Assembly: GCA_963665555.2 (NCBI GenBank)
Contig: OY762308.1
Location: forward strand, 2,232,001 to 2,296,000
Source of the DNA: CAXXXW01 sp963665555
GTDB lineage: Bacteria > Pseudomonadota > Alphaproteobacteria > Thalassobaculales > Thalassobaculaceae
Direction of reading: 5' to 3'
DNA length: 64,000 nucleotides
In this document: one piece after another, positions 7,893 through 20,279 of the stretch
Position numbering within the stretch: position 1 is the first letter of the stretch
How the letters are laid out: each line of letters starts with the position of its first letter
The notes under the pieces: model-generated
Databases searched by the model: none
Told to the model about the DNA's origin: nothing
Seen by the model: only the letters and a program-made list of their open reading frames with translations
Made by a program: the position numbers and the translations under genes

Positions 7893-8651
7893 ATGGACGG
7901 GCGGGCGAGGATCGCGATCGTGACCGGGGCGGGGACCGGCGTCGGCAAGTCGGCGGCGGTGGCGCTGGCGGCCGACGGCTGGACGGTTGTGCTTTCGGGG
8001 CGCCGGCCGGAGCCGCTGGACGAGACGGCGGCCGAGGTCGCGGCGGCCGGCGGAACGGCGCTGGCGGTCCCGTCGGACGCCTCGGACCCGGCCGCGGTGA
8101 AGGCGCTGTTCGCCCGCGCCAGGGCGGAGTACGGCCGGCTCGACCTGCTGTTCAACAACGCCGGGACCGGCGCGCCGCCCGTCCCGCTGGAGGACCTGAG
8201 CTTCGAGCAGTGGACGGCGGTGGTGAACGTCAACCTCACCGGCGTGTTCCTGTGCACCCAGGAAGCCTTCCGGATCATGAAGGACCAGGCGCCCCAGGGC
8301 GGGCGGATAATCAACAACGGCTCGATCTCCGCCCATGTCCCGCGCCCCAACTCCGCGCCCTACACGGCGACCAAGCACGCGGTGACCGGCCTTACCCGCT
8401 CGACCTCGCTGGACGGGCGGAAATACGGCATCGCCTGCGGCCAGATCGACATCGGCAACGCGCTGACGCCGCTGGCGGCGCGCATGGGCGACGGCGTGCC
8501 CCAGGCCGACGGCTCCGTCCGGGCCGAGCCGCTGATGGACGTCGCCAACGTGGGCAAGACGATCGCCTACATGGCGAGCCTGCCGCCGGAGGCGAACGCG
8601 CAGTTCCTCACCGTCATGGCGACCAACATGCCGTTCATCGGCCGGGGCTGA
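7893..8651 (+). CDS. Short-chain dehydrogenase/reductase
   Basis: A classical 252-residue SDR with an N-terminal Rossmann fold. The cofactor motif TGAGTGVGK is near residue 12, NNAG near 89, the catalytic Ser is in NNGSISA, and YTATK holds the catalytic Tyr and Lys. Arg in LSGRRPE after strand 2 suggests NADP(H) preference. It acts on an unknown alcohol or ketone. It starts at ATG 7893 after a GGGGAGTTCGGAGC site and precedes the nitroreductase gene by 37 bp. Confidence 0.9.
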   Translation: MDGRARIAIVTGAGTGVGKSAAVALAADGWTVVLSGRRPEPLDETAAEVAAAGGTALAVPSDASDPAAVKALFARARAEYGRLDLLFNNAGTGAPPVPLEDLSFEQWTAVVNVNLTGVFLCTQEAFRIMKDQAPQGGRIINNGSISAHVPRPNSAPYTATKHAVTGLTRSTSLDGRKYGIACGQIDIGNALTPLAARMGDGVPQADGSVRAEPLMDVANVGKTIAYMASLPPEANAQFLTVMATNMPFIGRG

Positions 8652-8688
8652 CCGGCCGCGCCGCGCATCGCGAAGGAGGAGCCTCCCC

Positions 8689-9279
8689 ATGGACGCCATC
8701 GACCTTTTGACCGGCCGCCGCTCCGTGCTGGCGCGCAACCTCGGCGAACCCGGACCGGGGCCGGAGGAGTTGAACCGCATCCTCGAGGCCGGGCTGCGCG
8801 TGCCGGACCACGGCAAGATCGGCCCGTGGCGCATCCAGGTGCTGACGCCGCGGGGCAAGGCGGCGCTGGGCGACCTCTGCGCCGGCCTGTTCCGCGAGGA
8901 GCACGGGGAGCGCGCCAACGCCCGCATGATCGAGTTCGAGCGCGAACGCTTCGCCCGCGCGCCGGTCCTGCTGGCGGTGACGGCGAACATCCAGGTCCCG
9001 CACAAAATCCCGGAACTGGAGCAGCGCCTGTCGGGCGGCGCGCTGTGCATGAACATCCTGAACGCGGCCCACGCGCTCGGCTACGGGGCGCAGTGGCTCA
9101 CCGAATGGCCCGCCTTCCGCGACGAGGTGAAGGCGATGCTCGGCCACGAGCCGGCGACCGACATCATCGGCTTCATCTACATCGGCACCGCGAAACAGGA
9201 CTCGAAACCGCGCGACCGCGCCTCCATCGAAACCGTCGTCAGCGAATGGTCCGGCCCGGCGGCGCGAGACAGCGCGTAG
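8689..9279 (+). CDS. Nitroreductase-family FMN oxidoreductase (YdjA-like)
   Basis: A 196-residue single-domain nitroreductase, the short form typical of YdjA. It has the N-terminal LLTGRRSVLARNL FMN-phosphate block, PDHGKIGPWR, the central GGALCMNILNAAHALGYGAQWLTEW helix region and a C-terminal GFIYIGT strand. These enzymes use FMN and NAD(P)H to reduce nitro compounds or quinones; the real substrate is not evident. AAGGAGGAGCC precedes the ATG. It is convergent with polA, with only 15 bp between the two stop codons. Confidence 0.9.
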   Translation: MDAIDLLTGRRSVLARNLGEPGPGPEELNRILEAGLRVPDHGKIGPWRIQVLTPRGKAALGDLCAGLFREEHGERANARMIEFERERFARAPVLLAVTANIQVPHKIPELEQRLSGGALCMNILNAAHALGYGAQWLTEWPAFRDEVKAMLGHEPATDIIGFIYIGTAKQDSKPRDRASIETVVSEWSGPAARDSA

Positions 9280-9294
9280 GCGCCCCGGCGCCCC

Positions 9295-12093
9295 TCAGTG
9301 CGCGTCGGCCCAGCTGGGGCCGTGGCCGGCTTCGGCGACCAGGGGGACGGAAAGCTCCACCGCCGGGAGGGCCGCGCCCTCCATCGTTTCGCGCGCGACG
9401 GCCGCGGTCGCGGCGAGCTCCGCCTCCGGGACCTCGAAGAGCAGTTCGTCGTGCACCTGCAGCAGCATCCGGGCGCGCAGCCCCGCCTTCTCCAGCGCGC
9501 GGGGCGCCCGGACCATCGCGCGCTTGACGATGTCCGCCGCCGTGCCCTGGATCGGCGCGTTGATCGCGGCGCGCTCGGAGAACGCGCGGCGCGCCTGGTT
9601 CTTGTCGCGGATGCCGGGCGTGTGCACCTTGCGGCCGAACAGGGTTTGCACGAAGCCGGCCTCCCGCGCCTCCTTTTTCGTGCGCGCCATGTAGGCCCGG
9701 ATGCCGGGGAAGCGCTCGAAATAGGCGTCGATATAGGCCTGCGCCTCGGCGCGCGGGCAGCGCAGCTGGCGCGCCAGGCCGAAGCCGGAAATGCCGTAGA
9801 TGATCCCGAAATTGATCGCCTTGGCCTTGCGGCGGACCATCGGGTCCATCCCCTCGACCGGGACGCCGAACACCTCCGCCGCCGTCTGGGCGTGGATGTC
9901 GATGCCGTCGCGGAAGGCCTGTTTCAGGCTGTCGATCCCCGCGATATGGGCGAACAGGCGCAACTCGATCTGCGAGTAGTCGACCGACAGCAGCGCATGG
10001 CCCGGCGGCGCGACGAAGGCGGTGCGGATTTTCCGCCCCTCCTCGGTGCGCACGGGGATGTTCTGCAGGTTGGGGTCGTTGGAGCTGAGCCGCCCGGTGC
10101 TCGCCCCGGTCATCGAGTAGGAGGTGTGGATGCGCCCGGTCTCCGGGTCGATCTCGCCCACCAGCGCGTCTGTGTAGGTCGATTTCAGCTTCGCGACCTG
10201 GCGCCAGTCGAGCACCCTCGCCGGAAGCTCGTGCCCCTCCGCCGCCAGGTCCTCCAGCACGCTGGCGCCGGTGGCGTGGGCGCCGGTGCGGGTCTTGCCG
10301 CCGCCGGGCAGGCCCATGCGGTCGAACAGGATTTCGCCCAGCTGGCGGGGCGAGCCGATGTTGAATTCGGTTCCAGCGAGCCGGTGGATTTCGCCGGCGT
10401 GGGCGTCGAGCCGGCGCGCGAAATCGGCCGACATCTCGCGCAGGATCGCCGGGTCCACGGCGATGCCGTTCGCCTCCATCGCCGCCAGCACCGGGATCAG
10501 CGGCCGCTCCAGCGTCTCGTAGACCGCGGCCATGCCGGCCCGGGGCAGTTCGGGCTTGAGCCGGAGGTGCAGGCGCAGCGTCATGTCCGCGTCCTCGGCG
10601 GCGTAGTCGCGCGCGCGCTCCAGCGGCGCCTCGGCGAAGGGGATTTGCGCCTTGCCCTTGCCGCAGATGTCCTCGTACTTGATGTTGTCGCGGTCGAAAT
10701 GCAGCTTCGACAACTCGTCCAGCCCGTGGCCGTGCAGGCCGGCCTCCAGCACGTAGGACAGGCACATCGTGTCGTCCACGGGCGCGATCCGGACGGCGCC
10801 GTTGCGCGCGCTCCGCATCGCCAGCGCGTCGTACTTGATGTTGTGGCCGACCTTGAGGACCGACGGGTCCTCCAGCAGCGGCCCGAGGCGCGCCATCGCT
10901 TCGTCGAAGGGGATTTGCTCCGGCGCCGCCGCGCCGTCGTCCAGCAGGCCGCCCGCCCCGGCCGCGCCGTGGCGCAGCGGGATGTAGCAGGCCCGGCCCG
11001 GCGCCGTGGCGAGCGACACGCCGACCACCGTCGCCCGCGCCGCGTCGAGCGAATCCGTCTCGGTGTCGAAGGCGACGACGCCGAGGCGGCGCGCCTCGGC
11101 GGTCCAGCGCTCCAGCGCCGCGATGTCCGCGACCAGTTCGTACTCGGCCGCCTCCGCCGGCTCGGCCGGGTCCGGGGCGGCGGCGGGGCCGGCCCACTCC
11201 GCCTCGAAGCGCGCGACCAGGCGCTTGAACTCCTGGGCGCGCAGGAAGCCGAGCGCGGTTTCCGGGTCCGGCGGCCGGACCGCGAGCGCCTCCAGCGGCT
11301 CGGGGACCGGCGCGTCGGTGCGCAGCGTCACCAGTTCGCGGCTGGTCCGCGCCATCTCCGCGTGTTCGAGCAGGTTCTGGCGGCGTTTCGGCTGCCTGAT
11401 CTCGCCGGCGCGGGCGAGCAGCGTGTCGAGGTCGCCGTACTCCGCGATCAGCGCCGCCGCCGTCTTCACGCCGATGCCCGGCACGCCCGGCACATTGTCC
11501 GTCGGGTCGCCGGCGAGCGCCTGCACATCGATCACCTTGTCCGGCCCGACGCCGAACTTCTCCGCCACCTCGGCCGCGCCGATGTCGCGGTTGCGCACCG
11601 GGTCGTACATGGCGACACCCGGGCCGACCAGCTGCATCAGGTCCTTGTCGGAGGAGACGACGGTGACCCTGGCGCCCCGGGCGCGGGCCATCGCGGCGTA
11701 GGTGGCGATCAGGTCGTCGGCCTCGAAACCGTCCATCTCGACGCAGGCGACATTGAAGGCGCGCACCGCCTCGCGGACAAGCGCGAATTGCGGGACCAGC
11801 TCCTCCGGCGCCTCCGGGCGCTGCGCCTTGTAGCCGGGGTGGATGTCGCTGCGGAAGGTCTTGCGCGAGGTGTCGAAGACCACGGCGCGGTGGTCGGCGC
11901 GCCGGTCCTCGATCAGCTTGACCAGCATGTTGACGAAGCCGAACACGGCGTTGGTCGGCGTTCCGTCCGACCGGCTCATCGGCGGGAGCGCGTGGAACGC
12001 CCGGAAGACGAAGCCGGACCCGTCGACCAGGTGGAAATGCGGCCGCGCGTCGGCGTTGCCGTTGTCGGGCGGGGCGGAGGCGGCGTCGGCCAT
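9295..12093 (-). CDS. polA: DNA polymerase I
   Basis: A full three-domain polymerase of about 932 residues. The N-terminal 5'-3' nuclease domain begins HFHLVDGSGFVFRAFHALPP. The middle 3'-5' exonuclease is intact, with FDTETDSL, the GHNIKYD block and the YAAEDADMTLRL block. The polymerase domain has motif A DYSQIELRLFAHIAG, motif B KAKAINFGIIYGISGFG and motif C QVHDELLFEVPE. It serves Okazaki-fragment maturation and excision repair. The frame stays open upstream, giving alternative ATGs at 12126 and 12153; 12093 is preferred because the conserved domain starts 17 residues later. Confidence 0.97.
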   Translation of the reverse strand: MADAASAPPDNGNADARPHFHLVDGSGFVFRAFHALPPMSRSDGTPTNAVFGFVNMLVKLIEDRRADHRAVVFDTSRKTFRSDIHPGYKAQRPEAPEELVPQFALVREAVRAFNVACVEMDGFEADDLIATYAAMARARGARVTVVSSDKDLMQLVGPGVAMYDPVRNRDIGAAEVAEKFGVGPDKVIDVQALAGDPTDNVPGVPGIGVKTAAALIAEYGDLDTLLARAGEIRQPKRRQNLLEHAEMARTSRELVTLRTDAPVPEPLEALAVRPPDPETALGFLRAQEFKRLVARFEAEWAGPAAAPDPAEPAEAAEYELVADIAALERWTAEARRLGVVAFDTETDSLDAARATVVGVSLATAPGRACYIPLRHGAAGAGGLLDDGAAAPEQIPFDEAMARLGPLLEDPSVLKVGHNIKYDALAMRSARNGAVRIAPVDDTMCLSYVLEAGLHGHGLDELSKLHFDRDNIKYEDICGKGKAQIPFAEAPLERARDYAAEDADMTLRLHLRLKPELPRAGMAAVYETLERPLIPVLAAMEANGIAVDPAILREMSADFARRLDAHAGEIHRLAGTEFNIGSPRQLGEILFDRMGLPGGGKTRTGAHATGASVLEDLAAEGHELPARVLDWRQVAKLKSTYTDALVGEIDPETGRIHTSYSMTGASTGRLSSNDPNLQNIPVRTEEGRKIRTAFVAPPGHALLSVDYSQIELRLFAHIAGIDSLKQAFRDGIDIHAQTAAEVFGVPVEGMDPMVRRKAKAINFGIIYGISGFGLARQLRCPRAEAQAYIDAYFERFPGIRAYMARTKKEAREAGFVQTLFGRKVHTPGIRDKNQARRAFSERAAINAPIQGTAADIVKRAMVRAPRALEKAGLRARMLLQVHDELLFEVPEAELAATAAVARETMEGAALPAVELSVPLVAEAGHGPSWADAH

Positions 12094-12197
12094 GGCGGCG
12101 GTCCCGTCGGTCGGTGCTCCCGCCATCCTGCGCCGCCCGCCCGGCGGCGGCAAGGGCCGATCCGGTCTCCGAACCGGCCCGCCGGCGCGGCCGCTCG

Positions 12198-12809
12198 CTA
12201 CTTGGGATCGATTTCGCCGTTCGCGAAGTCGTTCTCGATACCGTCCTTCAGATTGAGAGTCGAAGTTTCGTCGTACCCATACAGCCCTCCATAATTATGG
12301 CTGGGACAAGTGGCTTGGAGCGTCACGGCGGTCGAACTGGTCGACAAGCCGTAGCTCCAGCAGTTTTTCAAATTCGTATAGCTCCAGGACAGTTTACCCT
12401 TGTCGGTATACGCCGTTATCGGCCCCAATTCGTTGTTGAGATCGATCGACACCGATGCGTTCTTCATGCACGCGATGCCCATCGATTGCAGCGTGTAGGG
12501 ATGCGTGTTCGCGCACATTTCCGACCAGCCCGGCGGCGGCGCGCTGACATCGTACGCGCCGGTGTTCGGCCCGCCGGCGCTGGTCGTGTTGCAATTGGCC
12601 GACAGGACGCCGGTGTCCGTTCCGGCCGAGGCGCTCTCGGTACGGCTCACGATGGAGAAGTCCTTGCAGGCCTTGAGGAGGTCCGAACCGGTGTATCGCT
12701 TCTCGTAGTACGAGTTCGCCGCCGCCGGCCCGGCGAGGGCCGCGGCCGCGAACAGGCAGGCAAGCGCCGCGGCCGCGCGCGCGCCGCCGAATCGTTCGGT
12801 GGATTTCAT
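12198..12809 (-). CDS. Secreted cyanovirin-N homology (CVNH) domain lectin
   Basis: A 203-residue secreted protein. Residues 1-31 form a signal peptide (basic start, Ala/Leu core, cleavage near AAAN). The rest matches the two-repeat cyanovirin-N fold. Repeat 1 is KACKDFSIV...LSANC (Cys48, Cys73), then SIDLNNELG (121-129) and KGKLSW. Repeat 2 is LKNCWSYGL...LQATC (Cys150, Cys168), then TLNLKDGIEND (184-194). CVNH proteins bind high-mannose glycans. About 45 residues with two extra cysteines (99, 114) are inserted between the repeat-1 cysteines and SIDLN, which is unusual. The ATG follows GGAGGGAATTCGACC, and a good promoter lies just upstream. The gene is less G+C-rich than its neighbours and stands alone, so transfer is likely. 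Confidence 0.78.
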   Translation of the reverse strand: MKSTERFGGARAAAALACLFAAAALAGPAAANSYYEKRYTGSDLLKACKDFSIVSRTESASAGTDTGVLSANCNTTSAGGPNTGAYDVSAPPPGWSEMCANTHPYTLQSMGIACMKNASVSIDLNNELGPITAYTDKGKLSWSYTNLKNCWSYGLSTSSTAVTLQATCPSHNYGGLYGYDETSTLNLKDGIENDFANGEIDPK

Positions 12810-12858
12810 GGTCGAATTCCCTCCACGGCCGGGCCGGTCTCCGCCGCCCATTCCAATC

Positions 12859-12887
12859 GCTATAAGCCGCGACGAGGAATTTTACAA
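12859..12887 (-). promoter_or_regulatory. Sigma-70-type promoter of the CVNH lectin gene
   Basis: Read on the minus strand, a -35 TTGTAA (12882-12887) and a -10 TATAGC (12859-12864) are separated by exactly 17 bp, about 50 bp before the ATG. The region is unusually A+T-rich for this genome. Confidence 0.6.
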
Positions 12888-13054
12888 TCGCTTTTTTCGT
12901 TCCCGAGACAAGTGAAAGCCGCTTATCGATCGCAATTACCGCACGATAATGCGCGATATGCGCCCGATAGGTCCCGTTCGGATCACGATATGGCGGAGCC
13001 GCTCGAAAGGACCGATCCCGCCGCCCGAGCGGTCGATCCCGCCACCGCCGCCGC

Positions 13055-14032
13055 TCAGACCTCGATTCCGGCGGCGCGGAGGCGGGCGCGGAGGATCGCG
13101 GCGACGCGCGCGGTCTCGCGCAGCGGCGGGCTGGACCAGTCTTCCAGGCTCCCGTCGAAGGGGCGCGTCCGGCCGGCGGCGCGCAGCGCGGCGTGGAAGG
13201 CGGCGCGGCGACGCGGTTCGGGGCCGAGTTCCAGCACATGCACCGGCTTGCCCGTCGCGCAGGCCTCCGACGCCAGGTTCACCGAATCCGAGGTCACCAC
13301 CGCGCGTTCGGCCAGCGCGAGGATGCCCGGCCACGGGTTCGGCCCGTCCGCCGGCCCGGTCCAAACCGCGATGTCCGGCCGCCCGCGCAGCCCCGCCAGC
13401 GCGTCGCGCAGCGCCGGGCCGGTGCGGCGCGAGCAGGCGATCGCCAGCCCGCGGCCGTGGCGGTCCGCCAGCGCGGCGAGGCGCGCCGCGACCTCCCCGG
13501 CCTTCGCCGGCCCGACCGTGTATTCCCTCGTGTCGCCGCCGACGCAGACCGCGACCAGCGGCCGGGGCAGCCCGGCCAGCGCCGGGGCGGCCGCGGCGGC
13601 CGCGCGGGCCAGCGCCGCGTCGTCGATCCCGTGCAGCGAACCCGTCGTCGTCGCCACGTTGGGGCCGCGCGCGCGGTCGTGCTCCGGGACGACGAGCAGG
13701 TCGAAATGGCGCGGCGGGACGCGCGGGTCCTGGATGTGAACCGCGAAAACGCGCCCGCCGGACCGCCGCTTCAGCGCGATCGCCGCGCCGGCGTGGCGCC
13801 GGCCGCAGGAGATCGACACGAAAGGCCAGGGCGGCCCGAGCGGGTCGCCGCCGGCCGCCGGCGGAACCCCCGGCAGGCGCCCGAGCGCCGGGGCGAGGCG
13901 CAACGGGCGCGACGGCGCGATCTTCTTGACGGCGTAATCCAGCCCCGCCGCGCGGGCGAGGCCGACCGCCTGCGCCTCCATCCCCGCCGTGCCGTCGGAA
14001 AGCACCCAGCAGGCGGGACGCGCCCCGGCCAC
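13055..14032 (-). CDS. ELM1/GtrOC1-family protein (DUF1022-like putative glycosyltransferase)
   Basis: A 325-residue member of the mitochondrial-fission ELM1-like family common in alphaproteobacteria. It opens with CWVLSDGTAGMEAQAVGLA and has the central HIQDPRVPPRHFDLLVVPEHDRARGPNV block. Its C-terminal half, VTSDSVNLASEACATGKPVHVLELGPE, resembles a GT-B glycosyltransferase nucleotide-sugar region. Some homologues modify lipopolysaccharide core, so an envelope role is possible but unproven. The start is GTG at 14030-14032, 10 bp after greA, preceded by TAGGGA overlapping the greA stop. Probably co-transcribed with greA. Confidence 0.85.
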   Translation of the reverse strand: MAGARPACWVLSDGTAGMEAQAVGLARAAGLDYAVKKIAPSRPLRLAPALGRLPGVPPAAGGDPLGPPWPFVSISCGRRHAGAAIALKRRSGGRVFAVHIQDPRVPPRHFDLLVVPEHDRARGPNVATTTGSLHGIDDAALARAAAAAAPALAGLPRPLVAVCVGGDTREYTVGPAKAGEVAARLAALADRHGRGLAIACSRRTGPALRDALAGLRGRPDIAVWTGPADGPNPWPGILALAERAVVTSDSVNLASEACATGKPVHVLELGPEPRRRAAFHAALRAAGRTRPFDGSLEDWSSPPLRETARVAAILRARLRAAGIEV

Positions 14033-14042
14033 GGCCGCGTCC

Positions 14043-14516
14043 CTAGGAGACCGAGATGCTGAGGACCTCGTAGCTCTTGGCGCCGCGCGGCGTGGCGACC
14101 TCCACGCTGTCGCCCACCCGGCGGCCGATCATCGCCCGCGCGACCGGCGAGGCGGTCGAGATCAGGCCCTTGGAAATGTCCGCCTCGTAGGGGCCGACGA
14201 TGGTGAAGGTCGATTCCTCGTCGGTGTCCTCGTCCGCCACCTCGACGGTGGCGCCGAAGGTCACGGTGTCGCCCCGGATGCGCGAGGGGTCGATCACCTC
14301 GGCGCGGCCGACCGCGTCCTCCAGTTCGGCGATCCGCCCCTCGATGAAGCTCTGGCGTTCGCGCGCGGCGTGGTACTCCGCGTTCTCCGACAGGTCCCCG
14401 TGCTCGCGCGCCTCGGCGATGGCGCGGATCGCGTCCGGCCGGTCCACGGACTTCAACTGCCGCAGCTCCTCCTGCAGCCTCTCCAGGCCCTCGCGCCTGA
14501 TCGGAACCTTCTCCAT
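14043..14516 (-). CDS. greA: Transcription elongation factor GreA
   Basis: A 157-residue GreA of normal length. The N-terminal antiparallel coiled coil includes EHGDLSENAEYHAARERQ, the stretch with the acidic tip residues that reach into RNA polymerase. The C-terminal globular domain holds SPVARAMIGRRVGDSVEVATP. It rescues backtracked polymerase by stimulating transcript cleavage. The ATG at 14514-14516 is chosen because it gives the standard MEKVPIRREGLERLQEEL start. It lies 73 bp downstream of carB, an arrangement often seen in alphaproteobacteria. Confidence 0.96.
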   Translation of the reverse strand: MEKVPIRREGLERLQEELRQLKSVDRPDAIRAIAEAREHGDLSENAEYHAARERQSFIEGRIAELEDAVGRAEVIDPSRIRGDTVTFGATVEVADEDTDEESTFTIVGPYEADISKGLISTASPVARAMIGRRVGDSVEVATPRGAKSYEVLSISVS

Positions 14517-14589
14517 GACCGGATGCCCAACTCCATCGAGATCGCCGCGCCCCGTCCGCCGGGGCGCGCGCCGGCCGCGCGGCCGGCGT

Positions 14590-19066
<4,477 letters not shown>

Positions 19067-19273
19067 GGAACCGTCGTCCGGGTGTTGCGAGCGGGGCCGT
19101 CGATACACCGGCGCGACGCTCCGGTCAACCCCCCGTTTCGGCATAAATCCAGTATTATCAACGCCTTAAAAAAGTGTTGCGTTGGCGCGGGGATTCGCCG
19201 TTAAGTGGAGCCTTCCCGCCGCCGGAACGCCGGGGCGGGGGCGTTTGGGGCGAATTGCCGGGGGAGACGGGGC

Positions 19274-19732
19274 TTGCTTCGCGCCGAACTGAACGACACG
19301 CTGAAAGCGTCCCTGAAATCGCGGGACGAATGCGCGGTCCGCACCGTCCGCCTCGTTCTCGCCGCGCTGAAGGACCGGGACATCTGCGCCCGCTCGCAAG
19401 GCGTGGACGACGGCGTGGGCGACGACGAGGTGCTGGCGCTGCTCCAGACGATGGTGAAGCAGCGCCGGGAGTCGATCCGCCTCTTCGAGGAGGGGGACCG
19501 CCCGGAACTCGCGGAGCGGGAGCGGGCGGAGATCGCGGTGATCGAACGGTTCATGCCGCGCCCGCTCGGCGACGGCGAGATCGGCGACGCCGTGCGCGAC
19601 GCGATCCGCGAGACCGGCGCCCGCGACATGAAGGACATGGGCCGGACCATGGCGCTGCTGAAGAACCGCTATCCCGGCCGCATGGACTTCTCCAAGGCCA
19701 GCGGCCTCGTCCGCCAGACCCTGGCGGGCTAG
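19274..19732 (+). CDS. yqeY: GatB/YqeY-domain protein
   Basis: A 152-residue YqeY-family protein related to the tail domain of GatB. Conserved blocks are RAELNDTLKASLKSRDE, RTVRLVLAALKDRDI, KQRRESIRLFEEG and the C-terminal DMKDMGRTMALLKNRYPGRMDFSKAS. A TTG start at 19274 is proposed: GGGGAGA lies just upstream and the protein then begins exactly at the family's N-terminus. An in-frame ATG at 19205 would add 23 unrelated residues. It may modulate tRNA-dependent amidation, but its function is not established. It is divergent from carA, a typical placement. Confidence 0.88.
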   Translation: MLRAELNDTLKASLKSRDECAVRTVRLVLAALKDRDICARSQGVDDGVGDDEVLALLQTMVKQRRESIRLFEEGDRPELAERERAEIAVIERFMPRPLGDGEIGDAVRDAIRETGARDMKDMGRTMALLKNRYPGRMDFSKASGLVRQTLAG

Positions 19733-19754
19733 CGCGAAACGAAGGGAGGCTCCC

Positions 19755-19937
19755 ATGGCCGCGAAACCCCGCGCCGCCGCTCGCAAAACCGCGCCCGCGG
19801 AGAGGGCGGCGGAGGACGATCGGCCCGATTCGCCCGAAACCGGCGAAAGCCTCCACGACCTGCTGGCTTCGATAACGCCCGACAACATCCATCCGGAAAC
19901 GAACTTCGGGCCTCCCCAAGGCAGGGAAGAATGGTGA
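19755..19937 (+). CDS. Short MazE-like antitoxin lacking an AbrB DNA-binding domain
   Basis: A 60-residue protein overlapping the downstream MazF-like gene by 7 bp. Its C-terminal half, ESLHDLLASITPDNIHPETNFG, is the toxin-wrapping tail of MazE antitoxins. The first ~30 residues are a basic then acidic Ala/Pro-rich segment, with no swapped-hairpin AbrB domain in any frame upstream. It should neutralise the toxin, but it may not bind DNA or autoregulate by the normal route. AAGGGAGGCTCCC precedes the ATG. Confidence 0.75.
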   Translation: MAAKPRAAARKTAPAERAAEDDRPDSPETGESLHDLLASITPDNIHPETNFGPPQGREEW

Positions 19938-20272
19938 CGCGAATATATATTCCCGAACAGGGAGATATTTCCATTCTCGATTTTGAACCTCAAGCCGGAC
20001 GCGAAATAAACAAACGCCGTCCTGGTTTGGTTCTCACGATTCGTGATTATAACAGGAGTACACGGTTGGCATTGGTTTGTCCAGTTACATCTACTGTCAG
20101 GGGAAATCCTTTCGAGGTCACGCTCGATTCTTCGGGGCCTGTTACGGGAGTCGTCCTCGCGGATCAGGTCAAGAGCGTGGATTGGCGGGCGCGGAACGCC
20201 AGATTCGCCATGCGGGCGCCGCGGTGGGTCTTGGACGAGGTTCTCCGGAAAACACGGCTTCTCCTCGCGTGA
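19931..20272 (+). CDS. MazF/PemK-family mRNA interferase toxin
   Basis: A 113-residue toxin with the family pattern intact. It has the N-terminal IPEQGDISILDFEP strands, then REINKRRPGLVLTIRDYN, which includes the catalytic-region Arg. CPVTSTVRGNP carries the conserved Thr, and LADQVKSVDWRARN closes the core. Members cut single-stranded RNA at short motifs. It starts inside the antitoxin gene (ATGGTGA junction). The gene is visibly more A+T-rich than its flanks, supporting horizontal acquisition. It ends 8 bp from the convergent benE gene. Confidence 0.92.
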   Translation: MVTRIYIPEQGDISILDFEPQAGREINKRRPGLVLTIRDYNRSTRLALVCPVTSTVRGNPFEVTLDSSGPVTGVVLADQVKSVDWRARNARFAMRAPRWVLDEVLRKTRLLLA

Positions 20273-20279
20273 CGCCGCC

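Noticed and set aside
9280..9294. GGCGCC-based hairpin as terminator between the nitroreductase gene and polA
   Set aside because: The stem is only five to six pairs and no T-tract follows on either strand.
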